Source: Candidatus Bathyoplasma sp. NZ (lineage in GTDB: Bacteria > Bacillota_I > Bacilli_A > MAG-NZ). Taken from it: a stretch of 55,983 bases of DNA. The stretch covers positions 1-55,983 of the forward strand of contig JABENI010000012.1 in assembly GCA_013332095.1 (NCBI GenBank). The letters run 5' to 3'. The translations under genes were made by a program, and so were the position numbers. The first letter of the stretch is position 1. Every line of letters starts with the position of its first letter. The notes beneath the pieces are model-generated. The model did no database searches. It was not told the DNA's origin and saw only the letters and a program-made list of their open reading frames with translations. Positions 36,488-45,348 of this stretch are shown piece after piece.

Positions 36488-36914
36488 ATTTTCCTCCACT
36501 TTTTAATAGTATATCAAATTGTTGGTTAATACTCAATTTATGAAACAATACTTTTTCACATTTAGCAATTTGTTTTTTTATTATTTTATCACTTATTTTC
36601 AATTCGAGTAAATTATGAAAAATAATTTTAGTTTTAAGCACTTTTTTAATTTTGTAATAATTTATCCAGATGCAGTCATAATCTCTAATGCTTTTTGTAG
36701 GAAATAACAAATTTTTATCATCAACGAATATTGGAACTAATGATTTTATTTCCAATTTCTTTTTCGTTGAAAAATATCTTCCTGCAAATGTTGATAAATT
36801 TTCAATACATAAATTATCAATAAATCTTTTAGGTATTTCATTAATTACTAATTTTTTTTCAGTTGTTTTTACTATTGTTTTGTCAAATTCTCTCTTAATG
36901 TACAGTACAATCAT
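36471..36914 (-). CDS. ComK-like regulatory protein
   Basis: The 147-residue protein matches ComK, the master competence regulator of Bacillus. Shared parts: CIENLSTFAGRYFSTK (ComK: SCRFFGSSYAGRKAGT), IKSLVPIFVDD, LLFPTKSIRDYDCIWIN (ComK: FLFPTLSSTRPQCGWIS). It is shorter than ComK (192) and lacks its acidic C-terminus. ComK binds DNA as a dimer pair and activates DNA uptake genes. Here it overlaps the start of pgk by 17 bases, with AAAGGAGATACA ahead, so it should be co-expressed with glycolysis genes. No com genes are in the window. Confidence 0.75.
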   Translation of the reverse strand: MIVLYIKREFDKTIVKTTEKKLVINEIPKRFIDNLCIENLSTFAGRYFSTKKKLEIKSLVPIFVDDKNLLFPTKSIRDYDCIWINYYKIKKVLKTKIIFHNLLELKISDKIIKKQIAKCEKVLFHKLSINQQFDILLKSGGKYEKDY

Positions 36915-36931
36915 TGTATCTCCTTTATAAA

Positions 36932-36974
36932 ATAAAAAATTACAGCAATATTATAAAATAATACTGTTGTAATC
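36932..36974 (-). terminator. Intrinsic terminator of ileS
   Basis: A long hairpin pairs ATTACAACAGTATT with AATATTGCTGTAAT (one bulge), then TTTTTTATTTT on the minus strand. It ends about 6 bases past the ileS stop. Confidence 0.82.
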
Positions 36975-36979
36975 TCTTT

Positions 36980-39697
36980 TTATTTATTCACTACCTTACT
37001 ACATCTTTCGCAAATCCCATCACTGTCGACAGCACTGACAATTTGCCAACAACGTGCACAAGTTTCACCACTGGCTAATTCAACATCTACACCTAAATTG
37101 TCGAAAGTATATTTTCCAGTTCCTGCTTTAATTTCTAAATCTGAAACAATTAAAATTTGTCTGATGTTTGTATTTAATTTATTTAGTAAATTTTTAAGTT
37201 TTTCGTTCGGATAAAGAGTTAATTTTGCTTCAAAACTCTTACCGATAATTTTTTCATTTCTAGCTTCTTCTAACGCTTTCAAAACATCATTTCTAACTTT
37301 CATAAAACGATCGAATTCAGCAGTCAATTCAAAGTCTAATTTTAATATTTTCGGCATATCTAACAGTTGAGCATTACTAACTTTTTTATTTTCTAAAAAT
37401 GAATATGCTTCATCTGCTGTATGAGGAATAATCGGAGTCATTAATTTAATAATTCCCGTTAAAGCATCGTAAAATACTGTTTGAACACTTCTCCTTCTCA
37501 GTGAATTGGCGTCCTCAATATATAAAATATCTTTCGTAAAGTCCATGTAAAACCCTGAGAAAAAAGTGACGAAGTTAGTAACTTTACGATAAACTTCAGC
37601 AAACTCAAAATTATCATAATTGTCTAGAACCTCGGCAACCAAATTGTTTAGTTTAACTAGAGTGTATTTATCTACATTATCCAATTTATCAAAACTAACA
37701 CGATTAACGCTGTCATTGTAGTCGGGTAAATTACCTAGCAAAAATTTAAAAGTATTTCTTATTTTACGGTAACCTTCCGAAACTTGTTTAATCATCTCGT
37801 TACTGATGCGCACATCTTGACGGTAGTCAACACTTGAAACCCACAATCTTAAAATATCAGCACCCGATTGTTTCATTATTTTGTTGGGATCTACTCCGTT
37901 ACCTAATGATTTACTCATTTTTTTTCCTTTTGCATCAGTTACAAAACCATGTGTTAAAACTGTTCTGTAAGGTGCTTTTCCGTACATTGCCACACTAGTT
38001 GACAAACTTGAGTTAAACCAACCACGGTACTGGTCACTACCTTCTAAATATAAATCGATATCTTCACGTTTAAGACCAAAGGGCTCAACTCCTCCTAGAT
38101 AAGAAGTTCCTGAATCAAACCAAACATCCATAATATCAGTCTCTTTAGTAAAAATCCCATTTGGACTACCTGGATGTTGATATCCACTTGGTAATAAATC
38201 TTTTGCTTCACTAGTAAACCAAATATTTGAACCACTTTTACCGAATAATTTAGCAACGTGACGAATAACTTCAGGGTCTAAAATGCTCGTTCCATCTTCT
38301 GCATAAAAAGCTGGAATAGGTACTCCCCAAACTCTTTGACGACTGATACACCATTCTTCACGGTCTTTAATCATATTGTTCATTCTCAGTTCACCCCAAG
38401 TAGGAACCCACTCTGTTTTTTTAACAGCAGTTAACAATTCTTCTTTCATTGAACTTATTGAGGCAAACCACTGTTCGGTAGCTCTAAAAATAATTGGTTT
38501 TCCTGTTCTCCAATCATGTGGATAACTATGTTTAATAAACTTAAGAGCAAGTAAACTGCCATTTTTTTCTAACGCTTGCCCAATTTCTTTATTTGCATCT
38601 TCGATAAATAAACCACCGAAACCAGTTGATTCATCTAAAATACCTCTAGCATCTACTGGGCAGTAAATATCTAAGCCATGCTTTTTAGCAACGATAAAAT
38701 CGTCTTGCCCGTGTCCAGGAGCGGTATGAACTAGACCAGTTCCGCCTTCAGTCGTTACATGATCGCCTGAAATCACTGGTGAAATTCTATCGTATAACGG
38801 GTGTTTATAAGTCATTCCTACTAAATCTTTTCCTAAAAATCGTTCAATTATTGAAACCTTTTCCCATCCTAAAGTTTCGGTTAAAGTAGCGAGTAATTTT
38901 TCTGCTACTACTAATCTTCGACCATCAGCCTCAACTAGAGCATAAGTAAATTTTTCTCCAACGCAAATTGCTAAGTTTGCTGGTATGGTCCAAGGTGTTG
39001 TTGTCCAAATAATAAACTCGGCATCAGTTAATTTATTTAAGCCATCAATAACGGTCATCGCCACATAAATGCTCGGTGATCGATGGTCGTGGTATTCAAT
39101 TTCTGCTTCGGCTAATGCTGTTTCACTTGAAGGCGACCAGTACACTGGTTTTAGTCCTTTAAAAATATAATTTTTTTCGGCCATTTTAGCAAAAACATTT
39201 AATTGCAATTCTTCAAATTTGGGTTGGAAAGTAGCATAAGAATTATCCCAATCAGCGATTACTCCTAAACGTTTAAATTGCTCTTTTTGCTTTTCGATTT
39301 GTTCTTTGGCGTACGCTAGACATAAATCTCTAAACTCTCCAACTGGTAAAGATTTTCTATCTATTTTTTTAACTTTAGTTAAAGCATTTTCAATCGGCAA
39401 TCCATGGGTATCCCACCCAGGCACATACGGACAATTAAATCCAGCCATATTTTTATATCGAACAACAAAATCTTTTAAAGTTTTATTCAAAGCATGTCCC
39501 ATGTGAATATCACCGTTAGCATAAGGAGGACCATCGTGTAAAAAATAACTTTTTTTATCTTTATTTTTTTCTAAAATTTTATCGTATAAATTATCTTTTT
39601 TCCAATTCTCTTGCATCTCTACTTCTCTTTTACCTAAATTTCCTCGCATTTGAAAATCTGTTTTAGGCATTAGTAGTGTCTCTTTGTATTCTTTCAT
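36980..39697 (-). CDS. ileS: Isoleucyl-tRNA synthetase
   Basis: The 905-residue class I enzyme charges tRNA-Ile. It has PPYANGDIHMGHAL (HIGH motif), WTTTPWTIPANLA and the CP1 editing region THGLPIENAL and GTGLVHTAPGHGQDDF, KMSKSLGNGVDP, and a zinc-binding C-terminus CARCW..CERC. The ATG at 39697 is placed where homology begins, with AAGGTGC before it. No T-box leader motif is seen in the 220 bases upstream, unusual for this gene in Bacillota. Confidence 0.97.
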   Translation of the reverse strand: MKEYKETLLMPKTDFQMRGNLGKREVEMQENWKKDNLYDKILEKNKDKKSYFLHDGPPYANGDIHMGHALNKTLKDFVVRYKNMAGFNCPYVPGWDTHGLPIENALTKVKKIDRKSLPVGEFRDLCLAYAKEQIEKQKEQFKRLGVIADWDNSYATFQPKFEELQLNVFAKMAEKNYIFKGLKPVYWSPSSETALAEAEIEYHDHRSPSIYVAMTVIDGLNKLTDAEFIIWTTTPWTIPANLAICVGEKFTYALVEADGRRLVVAEKLLATLTETLGWEKVSIIERFLGKDLVGMTYKHPLYDRISPVISGDHVTTEGGTGLVHTAPGHGQDDFIVAKKHGLDIYCPVDARGILDESTGFGGLFIEDANKEIGQALEKNGSLLALKFIKHSYPHDWRTGKPIIFRATEQWFASISSMKEELLTAVKKTEWVPTWGELRMNNMIKDREEWCISRQRVWGVPIPAFYAEDGTSILDPEVIRHVAKLFGKSGSNIWFTSEAKDLLPSGYQHPGSPNGIFTKETDIMDVWFDSGTSYLGGVEPFGLKREDIDLYLEGSDQYRGWFNSSLSTSVAMYGKAPYRTVLTHGFVTDAKGKKMSKSLGNGVDPNKIMKQSGADILRLWVSSVDYRQDVRISNEMIKQVSEGYRKIRNTFKFLLGNLPDYNDSVNRVSFDKLDNVDKYTLVKLNNLVAEVLDNYDNFEFAEVYRKVTNFVTFFSGFYMDFTKDILYIEDANSLRRRSVQTVFYDALTGIIKLMTPIIPHTADEAYSFLENKKVSNAQLLDMPKILKLDFELTAEFDRFMKVRNDVLKALEEARNEKIIGKSFEAKLTLYPNEKLKNLLNKLNTNIRQILIVSDLEIKAGTGKYTFDNLGVDVELASGETCARCWQIVSAVDSDGICERCSKVVNK

Positions 39698-39841
39698 TTT
39701 TAGCACCTTTTTTATTATTTTATCCCCCAAATAACGAAACAAACTTCATTACTTTAAACAGTTTGCTGCACAACCATTACTAACTTCTTCAATGAGTGTA
39801 CATCTTTCTCTTCATTACATTTCCTGTTTTTTATTCCATAA

Positions 39842-39884
39842 TAAAAAAACCTTTCATAAATATAATATATTTATTTAGGTCTTA
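39842..39884 (-). terminator. Terminator of the KTSC gene
   Basis: CCTAAATAAATATA pairs with TATTTATGAAAGG with a few mismatches; TTTTTTT follows on the minus strand. It lies between the KTSC stop and the ileS leader. Confidence 0.65.
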
Positions 39885-39920
39885 TTACAACTAATTTATT
39901 CATTAATTATTAATTTACAA

Positions 39921-40136
39921 TTAATTAATTCGCTCATGTAAATATTTATCTTCAATATTTTGATGTAAATAATCTCCTTTTGAAGGTGCATTTACTAATC
40001 TCTTATACTGTAATTCTGGCACACCATAGTAAGCGTATTTACTTTCTTCATCAAACAAAACATACAATGTGTTATTTCTATCATCATATTTAACTTTATC
40101 TATATTTGATGATTTAATATCCACCCAATCCATCAT
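39921..40136 (-). CDS. KTSC domain protein
   Basis: The 71-residue protein fits the KTSC domain family, named for a Lys-Thr-Ser-Cys-type motif seen in some lysyl-tRNA synthetase fusions. Typical elements: SSNIDKVKYDDRNNTLYVLF, KYAYYGVPELQYKRLVNAPSKGDYLHQNI and KYLHERIN. Function is unknown, perhaps nucleic-acid binding. AGGTAATAA precedes the start. It stands alone between ileS and the symporter, with its own terminator. Confidence 0.8.
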   Translation of the reverse strand: MMDWVDIKSSNIDKVKYDDRNNTLYVLFDEESKYAYYGVPELQYKRLVNAPSKGDYLHQNIEDKYLHERIN

Positions 40137-40224
40137 TTATTACCTCACTTTTTAAAATAAATTTTCTATCTCTTACTAGTATTTCTATTAATTATTAAAA
40201 AATGTATATTTTATCTATTAAAAT

Positions 40225-40262
40225 AAAAAAACATAAATACATTTGGCATTTATGTTTTTTTA
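40225..40262 (-). terminator. Terminator of the symporter gene
   Basis: AAACATAAATGC pairs with GTATTTATGTTT around a short loop, followed by TTTTTTT on the minus strand, just past the stop at 40269. Confidence 0.9.
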
Positions 40263-40268
40263 AAATTG

Positions 40269-41714
40269 TTATTCATCTAATAAATCTGTAGTTTGTCTTT
40301 CAGGTGGATTCGGAAATAATTTAGACAATCCAAAGAATGTAATTGCACTTACAAGTAATCCCCAGTATATTGGTTCTTTAAGAAAGGGTACTTCTATCCA
40401 TTCATTCTCGACTACTACTACCGCAATACTACCAAAAATAACTGAACTTAAAGCTCCAACATAACTTGCTTTTTTCCAGTAATGACCTACAATATACGGT
40501 AAGAACGATCCCCCAGCTCTTAACGTAAAGGCAAACATTAACACTGTAATAATACTCTTAGTATTAGTTAAGGCAATTCCCATTCCTAATACTCCTACAA
40601 CTGCCATCGCAATTCTGGTAACTTTCATTACTTGCTTAGGTGTAGCATTTTTATTGATATAAATTTTATAAATATCATTGGAGAATATTGACCCTGCACC
40701 TAATAAATCTGAATCTGCACTTGACATAGTTGCTGAAATTAAACCTGCAAATAATAACCCTACTAATACTGGTGGCATTACTTGAGTTGCTAATGTTGGT
40801 AAGGCATATCTTGCCCCGTTTTCAATTATATTAGTTGCATCAATAGTTCCTTGTTGAACCATCGTATAAGTAATCAAACCAATAATTACCGGAATAAATG
40901 CAAATATAACATAAACTCCTGATGCAATTAACGACCCTTTAATTGCCGCTTTTTCATCTTTAGCTGCATAAAAACGCTGTACTGCTTCTTGACCAACAGT
41001 AAACGAGGCCAAGTACATGACAATCAAAGCGATAATGGTTCCAATACTAATTCCACCGGTCAGTGACATTTTAGCCGCGGGAACTGTTGCACGTACATTT
41101 TCCCACCCACCTACTGCGTTTAAAGCAAATGGTACCACAACTATCATTCCACCAACAATTAAAAACATTTGAACGAAGTCGGTTAATGTAATACTCCATA
41201 AACCTCCTAGAATTGAATAAATCGTTACTACTACAGTTACAATAACAACTGCAATCCAATACTGAATTCCCATCATTACGGATAAAATTACCGCTGATGC
41301 AATAAACTGAATTGCCGTTAAACCTATTAAAGGTAAAATCATTATAACGGCTGTAATCCACCCTGGTGCTTCTCCATATCTTCTTCTGAAGTACTCGGGA
41401 ACTGTCTTAACTAACGCATTTCGAAGTTTGGAGGCATATAAGGATAAGATAACAAATACAATTGCCATTGTAAGTATATACCAAGCTGCACTCATTCCCC
41501 AATCTCCATACGCTTTTTCAACAACTCCTAAAGAACTTCCTCCTCCAATTTCTGTAGCAGCTAATGTCCCTGCCATCATTACTGGACCTAATCTTCTTCC
41601 GGCCAACATAAAATCTTCATTAGATTTTATTTTCTTAGAAGAATACCAACCAATAAACAACATAATTCCTAAATAAATTATAACTATTGTAAAAACAATC
41701 CAATTTCCATTCAT
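40269..41714 (-). CDS. Sodium:solute symporter, SSS family
   Basis: The 481-residue protein has about 13 membrane helices and is of the SSS (PutP/PanF) family. Motifs: WYSSKKIKSNEDFMLAGRRLG near the start, ATEIGGGSSLGV, and TMSSADSDLLGAGSIFSNDIY for the sodium site. Substrate cannot be read from the sequence. The start has no strong ribosome site but a long leader and a good promoter. A TAA directly precedes the ATG, so it is the first possible start. Confidence 0.9.
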   Translation of the reverse strand: MNGNWIVFTIVIIYLGIMLFIGWYSSKKIKSNEDFMLAGRRLGPVMMAGTLAATEIGGGSSLGVVEKAYGDWGMSAAWYILTMAIVFVILSLYASKLRNALVKTVPEYFRRRYGEAPGWITAVIMILPLIGLTAIQFIASAVILSVMMGIQYWIAVVIVTVVVTIYSILGGLWSITLTDFVQMFLIVGGMIVVVPFALNAVGGWENVRATVPAAKMSLTGGISIGTIIALIVMYLASFTVGQEAVQRFYAAKDEKAAIKGSLIASGVYVIFAFIPVIIGLITYTMVQQGTIDATNIIENGARYALPTLATQVMPPVLVGLLFAGLISATMSSADSDLLGAGSIFSNDIYKIYINKNATPKQVMKVTRIAMAVVGVLGMGIALTNTKSIITVLMFAFTLRAGGSFLPYIVGHYWKKASYVGALSSVIFGSIAVVVVENEWIEVPFLKEPIYWGLLVSAITFFGLSKLFPNPPERQTTDLLDE

Positions 41715-41798
41715 TTAGAATATCTATCTCACGTATTGAACTCGCGCTAAACACGCGAAACTTTTCCTTTCTCCTGTTTTGTAAAACCGCCAAATACA

Positions 41799-41862
41799 GA
41801 CAAAATCAAAACAATTAAGCTCCTTTCAAGTCTATTAGAATTGTTATGGCTAACCTCTTGTC
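41799..41862 (-). other. Hairpin in the 5' leader of the symporter
   Basis: GACAA/TTGTC (41862-41858 with 41803-41799) enclose a second stem ACAATT/AATTGT (41844-41839 with 41816-41811). The nested stems enclose CTAATAGACTTGAAAGGAGC, which looks like a loop with a ribosome-site core. No known riboswitch class matches. Confidence 0.35.
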
Positions 41863-41865
41863 TAA

Positions 41866-41900
41866 AAGATATCACTTATCAAAAATTATGTCAAGAATTA
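41866..41900 (-). promoter_or_regulatory. Promoter of the symporter
   Basis: TTGACA (41889-41894) and TATCTT (41866-41871) are 17 bases apart. A second TTGACA 13 bases upstream (41902-41907) may be part of an operator or alternative -35. The leader of about 140 bases lies between promoter and ATG. Confidence 0.75.
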
Positions 41901-42057
41901 TGTCAAGATTTTTTTTAAAAACTAAAATTTCTAGTCTTTAATATTTAGTATTACAATAAATTACATCGTATTAATTCGATTTTATAACTTTAGTAAATTT
42001 AAATTGTTCTTTTTAATAGAATATGGTCTCAATAACTCTTTCCCAAATTTATTTAAT

Positions 42058-42503
42058 AAACTTAATTATTTGAATTCACTGTGGTTTGAAGCATCTCTTC
42101 TACCAGATAATTTTTAAGTATTATATTAGGATTATTTTTTTCATTAATTTGACAATTTAATCTCTTGTTTTATTTTCTCTTTCTAATCTAGCATTCCATA
42201 AAGCATACCAATTTCTAAAATCTTGATATTTAACTAGTTCTATTCAGCTAATGATAAACTCTAAAAGTTTCGTAAAATCTGCTTGATAATTATCCATGAT
42301 ATCTAACAGCGTACCAATCAATTCTTATCATTATTCTCTTCATTGAGTAACCCTAATTTCTTGCGAAATGTTGAAAACCAGTTTTTAATAAAAAGTTTGT
42401 AATAATTGTTAATAGTTTCATTGGCTAACTTAACTTCTTCATCAGCTAATACAACAGTTAAACTTCTTTTCAATATGTCAATTTTAGCAAGGGGAACTAT
42501 CAC
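42058..42503 (-). pseudogene. SelO (YdiU/UPF0061) C-terminal remnant
   Basis: The minus-strand fragments read in order like the C-terminus of protein adenylyltransferase SelO. First LADEEVKLANETINNYYKLF then IKNWFSTFRKKLGLLNEE; then IGTLLDIMDNYQADFTKLLE; after a stop, FRNWYALWNARLEREN; after a frameshift, NNPNIILKNYLVEEM. There are two stops and at least two frame changes, and the kinase domain is gone. SelO transfers AMP to proteins in redox stress. It is clearly dead. Confidence 0.75.
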
Positions 42504-42654
42504 TAAGTTGATTGAATTAAAACATTAAAGAATAATCGCCGAAGAATATTTGCCAAAAAAGCAGCAATTTTTATTGAAAGAAAACACCAATATGTAGTGA
42601 TGTTTTTACAACGAATATTTTGATTAGGGCATGATTTCTTCAAACTCAATTTAT

Positions 42655-42873
42655 TATCTTTCTTGTTTTAGGTGTTCTTGTGTTTTAACTTCTTCTCCTA
42701 AATTAAAACTTGCTTCTTCTTTAATTAATCTTTCTACATCTTTCGTTTCTTTACTGTTTCTATTGGTAGTTCATTTGTTTTTGCTATTTGTTCTAAACTC
42801 AATCCGATTTCTAGTAAATTTGTTATTGTTTTATAGTATTTTTGGCTTTTCCTTCTGCTCTATATGCTAACAT
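42655..42873 (-). pseudogene. Rpn/PD-(D/E)XK transposase-like remnant
   Basis: Minus-strand frames read AYRAEGKAKN, then TITNLLEIGLSLEQIAKTNELPIETVKK, then KDVERLIKEEASF, with two frame changes. The middle matches the helical C-terminus of Rpn-family transposase-like nucleases (IEKGIEKG then LLEIGLSLEQIA). The nuclease domain is missing. It marks a mobile element that decayed next to the selO remnant. Confidence 0.6.
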
Positions 42874-43051
42874 TTTGATCACTACTTTTTATTGCAAAAC
42901 AAAAACGCCCCTATATTTTCTAAGGACGAAAAATTTCGCGATACTACCTTAATTTTAGTAAACTAGCACTCATTATTTTTAACGCAAGTTAAACGTTCTT
43001 ATTTTTATAAGAAAATTCCTAGGTAATATTAATTAATTTATCCAATCTTCA

Positions 43052-43762
43052 TCAATATATGCCTACTAAAATAATATACTTTTCTTTTCGACTTTTTCCT
43101 ATTTCTTTTAGAAATTTGAATCTACCTTTTGTTCTTACTGAAACTAAATCATTTTCTTTAATGATTTTACTATGGTTTAATACTACTTTGTGATTAATTT
43201 GTAAAAATCCTCTTTCAATTAATTCCTTAACTTGAGATCTTGAGATTTTGTAAACATTGCAAACTAAATTATCAAGCCTTAACGAATTAGAAATCACTCT
43301 TTTTTCAGTCAAGTTTTCCTTTTTTTCAAATTTGCTACTATCGGCTCTAGTTAGTTTAATTTTACTTTTACCGATACAGTTAAAATTAAGTTCAAAATAG
43401 TTTTTCACTTCACTAGCAATCAATACGTGAATATCATCTAGTATTAAAATGTCGCCAAAGTTATCTTTTTCTAATCCTAAATTCATTAAACTCCCCAAAA
43501 CATCTCGGTGTCCTATTTTTGCAAACTTGTTAATAACACTGACTTGATAACAAATAATATTAAACTGTTCAATATATCGGCTTTTAGCGCGTTTCAATTC
43601 TGCATTTTCAGTTCCACCGTACAACTCGCAATTAGGAATTACTATCTTGATAATTTTTTGTTCATTTAAATTTAAAAATCTAGTAATAAACTCTTTATTT
43701 TTTAAATTTTTTATTTTTTTATAAAATATTAATTCTTCTTTACTTAAATCATTTAATTTCAT
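43052..43762 (-). CDS. ylmH: YlmH, S4-domain RNA-binding protein
   Basis: The 236-residue protein has the YlmH layout with an S4 RNA-binding domain (RLDNLVCNVYKISRSQVKELIERGFLQ). YlmH helps ribosome quality control and rescues stalled ribosomes. It overlaps yggT by 4 bases, as in other division clusters. The usual divIVA and ileS are not directly next: divIVA is absent and ileS is 3.4 kb away. Confidence 0.93.
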   Translation of the reverse strand: MKLNDLSKEELIFYKKIKNLKNKEFITRFLNLNEQKIIKIVIPNCELYGGTENAELKRAKSRYIEQFNIICYQVSVINKFAKIGHRDVLGSLMNLGLEKDNFGDILILDDIHVLIASEVKNYFELNFNCIGKSKIKLTRADSSKFEKKENLTEKRVISNSLRLDNLVCNVYKISRSQVKELIERGFLQINHKVVLNHSKIIKENDLVSVRTKGRFKFLKEIGKSRKEKYIILVGIY

Positions 43763-44004
43763 TTTTGTAGAAAGGTAATCCCAATTTCTATCAAAATAAA
43801 TGCGATTAGTGGAGAAAAATCTATCCCAAATATCGGTGGTATAATTCTTCTAAATTTATCTAGAAAACTTCCACAAATATAGTTTAATAATCGATAGATT
43901 GCTGAATTTCTAAAATTTGGAAACCATGATAATATGATATAAAAAAATAAAGTCCATTTAAAAGCAATCAAAAAATATAAAAGATATTTTGAAATTTCTT
44001 CCAT
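43759..44004 (-). CDS. yggT: YggT-family membrane protein
   Basis: The 81-residue protein has two hydrophobic segments and the family motif YIILSWFPNFRNSAIYRLL plus FLDKFRRIIPPIFGIDFSPL. It lies between sepF and ylmH in the division cluster. A role in envelope or division is suggested but not shown. One base separates it from sepF. Confidence 0.9.
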   Translation of the reverse strand: MEEISKYLLYFLIAFKWTLFFYIILSWFPNFRNSAIYRLLNYICGSFLDKFRRIIPPIFGIDFSPLIAFILIEIGITFLQK

Positions 44005-44005
44005 T

Positions 44006-44371
44006 CTATTTTCCTTCTTTATTTCTAAATTCGTTATAAAAACTGTCTAGAGTTCCATCTTCAAAATTTCCTACTGCTGAAAATAAAAATACGTATTTAC
44101 TTATTTTTTTTACCTCTGCATTAATTCCAAATACCACCCCTGAAAAAAAAGCTAATATCCGATTTGCTTCTTCGTTTTCCATACCTTCTAGGGTGATTAC
44201 TACTGGTATTCCTTCTTTTATTTTTTCAGCTGCCGCATTTGGGTCTACTTCCGAACCCATTTTGAAAAATTTTATCCTGTCTACTGATTTGACTTTCGAT
44301 TCAATTTTCTTACCAAAATCTTCAAAAGTTTCTTCTTCTGGATATCCTAATAATTTTTTAAAAAATTTCAT
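44006..44371 (-). CDS. sepF: SepF cell-division protein
   Basis: The 121-residue protein anchors FtsZ to the membrane. It has the N-terminal amphipathic helix (MKFFKKLLG) and the core VDPNAAAEKIKEGIPVVITLEG with FFSGVVFGI. It is shorter than B. subtilis SepF (151), with a short linker. AAAGAGGTAAAT precedes the start. Confidence 0.93.
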   Translation of the reverse strand: MKFFKKLLGYPEEETFEDFGKKIESKVKSVDRIKFFKMGSEVDPNAAAEKIKEGIPVVITLEGMENEEANRILAFFSGVVFGINAEVKKISKYVFLFSAVGNFEDGTLDSFYNEFRNKEGK

Positions 44372-44373
44372 AT

Positions 44374-44988
44374 TTACCTCTTTTCATATAATAGTGTTCC
44401 TAATCTTACTATAGTTGCTCCATGTTCTATGGCTAATTCATAATCGCTACTCATCCCCATCGACAGTTGCTCTAAATTATATCTGTCTTTTAAATTTTTC
44501 AAAGTAGTGAAACATTCTTTTTTAATTTTTAGGTCATCTCCTAATGGCGCCATAGTCATTAGACCTACTATCTTAATTTTATCATACTCTTTTAAGATAT
44601 TCAAAAACTTTTCTAATTCTTTGACCTCTACTCCCTGTTTACTTTCTTCAAAAGATGTTTTTACTTGAACAAAACAATTTACTTTTTTAGTTGCCTGTTT
44701 TTGGATTTCATCAGCTAAACTTATTCTATCTAGCGAGTGTAAATAATCAATCTTATCAATAATTTTTTTTACTTTTTTGGTTTGTAATGTACCGATAAAA
44801 TGCCATTTTATACCTTCAAATTTTTCATATTTTTCCAAAAAAGAGTCTACTCTGTTCTCTCCTAAATCTACAATTTTTGCACTACGAAAATCCTCAACTA
44901 TTTCAGGACCAGCATATTTACTAACTCCGACTATTAAAACATCGGAGTATTTTTTTTTAATTTCTTCAATTAATTTATATTTAAGCAT
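44374..44988 (-). CDS. yggS: YggS-family PLP homeostasis protein
   Basis: The 204-residue PLP-binding barrel has the lysine motif VGVSKY (PLP Schiff base), FIGTLQTKK and LSMGMSSDYELAIEHGATIVRLGT. It controls PLP balance. It precedes sepF by 2 bases. Order yggS-sepF-yggT-ylmH is standard for Bacillota. Confidence 0.95.
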   Translation of the reverse strand: MLKYKLIEEIKKKYSDVLIVGVSKYAGPEIVEDFRSAKIVDLGENRVDSFLEKYEKFEGIKWHFIGTLQTKKVKKIIDKIDYLHSLDRISLADEIQKQATKKVNCFVQVKTSFEESKQGVEVKELEKFLNILKEYDKIKIVGLMTMAPLGDDLKIKKECFTTLKNLKDRYNLEQLSMGMSSDYELAIEHGATIVRLGTLLYEKR

Positions 44989-45024
44989 AAATTCTCACCT
45001 CTTAAAATGATTATATCATATTAA

Positions 45025-45297
45025 TTATTCACATATACCACTATACCTTACAATTATTACATCTTCTCCTATTTTCATTATATGCTCATAAGGAATTGTG
45101 TACACTTCATCTTTTTTAAACACTGATAACAGGCCATTACATGAAACATGTATGGATAAAATCCTCCCTGTAGCAATTTCTATTTCTAAATCAGTTATCG
45201 TACCTAATGATTTACCATTTATTACATTAATAACTTCTAATTCTTCCAACTCGGAATATAATTTTTTCCCAGTTAATATCATAATATCATTTATCAC
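45025..45297 (-). CDS. ylmC: YlmC/YmxH-type PRC-barrel sporulation protein
   Basis: The 90-residue protein is a PRC-barrel domain of the YlmC/YmxH family (SLGTITDLEIEIATGRI, YTIPYEHIMKIGEDVIIV). It lies just after sigG as in most spore formers. The GTG at 45297 has AGGATGTGAT; an ATG at 45282 lacks one. A role in sporulation is inferred from location. Confidence 0.85.
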   Translation of the reverse strand: MINDIMILTGKKLYSELEELEVINVINGKSLGTITDLEIEIATGRILSIHVSCNGLLSVFKKDEVYTIPYEHIMKIGEDVIIVRYSGICE

Positions 45298-45348
45298 AAA
45301 TTATCACATCCTGCTACATTTATATTAAAAATATGATATATTTATGAC

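Noticed and set aside
39700-39920. Search for a T-box leader before ileS
   Set aside because: No AGGGTGGNACCGCG-type motif or specifier stem is visible; only a terminator of the KTSC gene and weak hairpins.
41700-41760. GTG-started frame in the symporter leader with a good ribosome site
   Set aside because: The frame overlaps the symporter start and encodes no recognisable peptide; the site is noted only as part of the leader.
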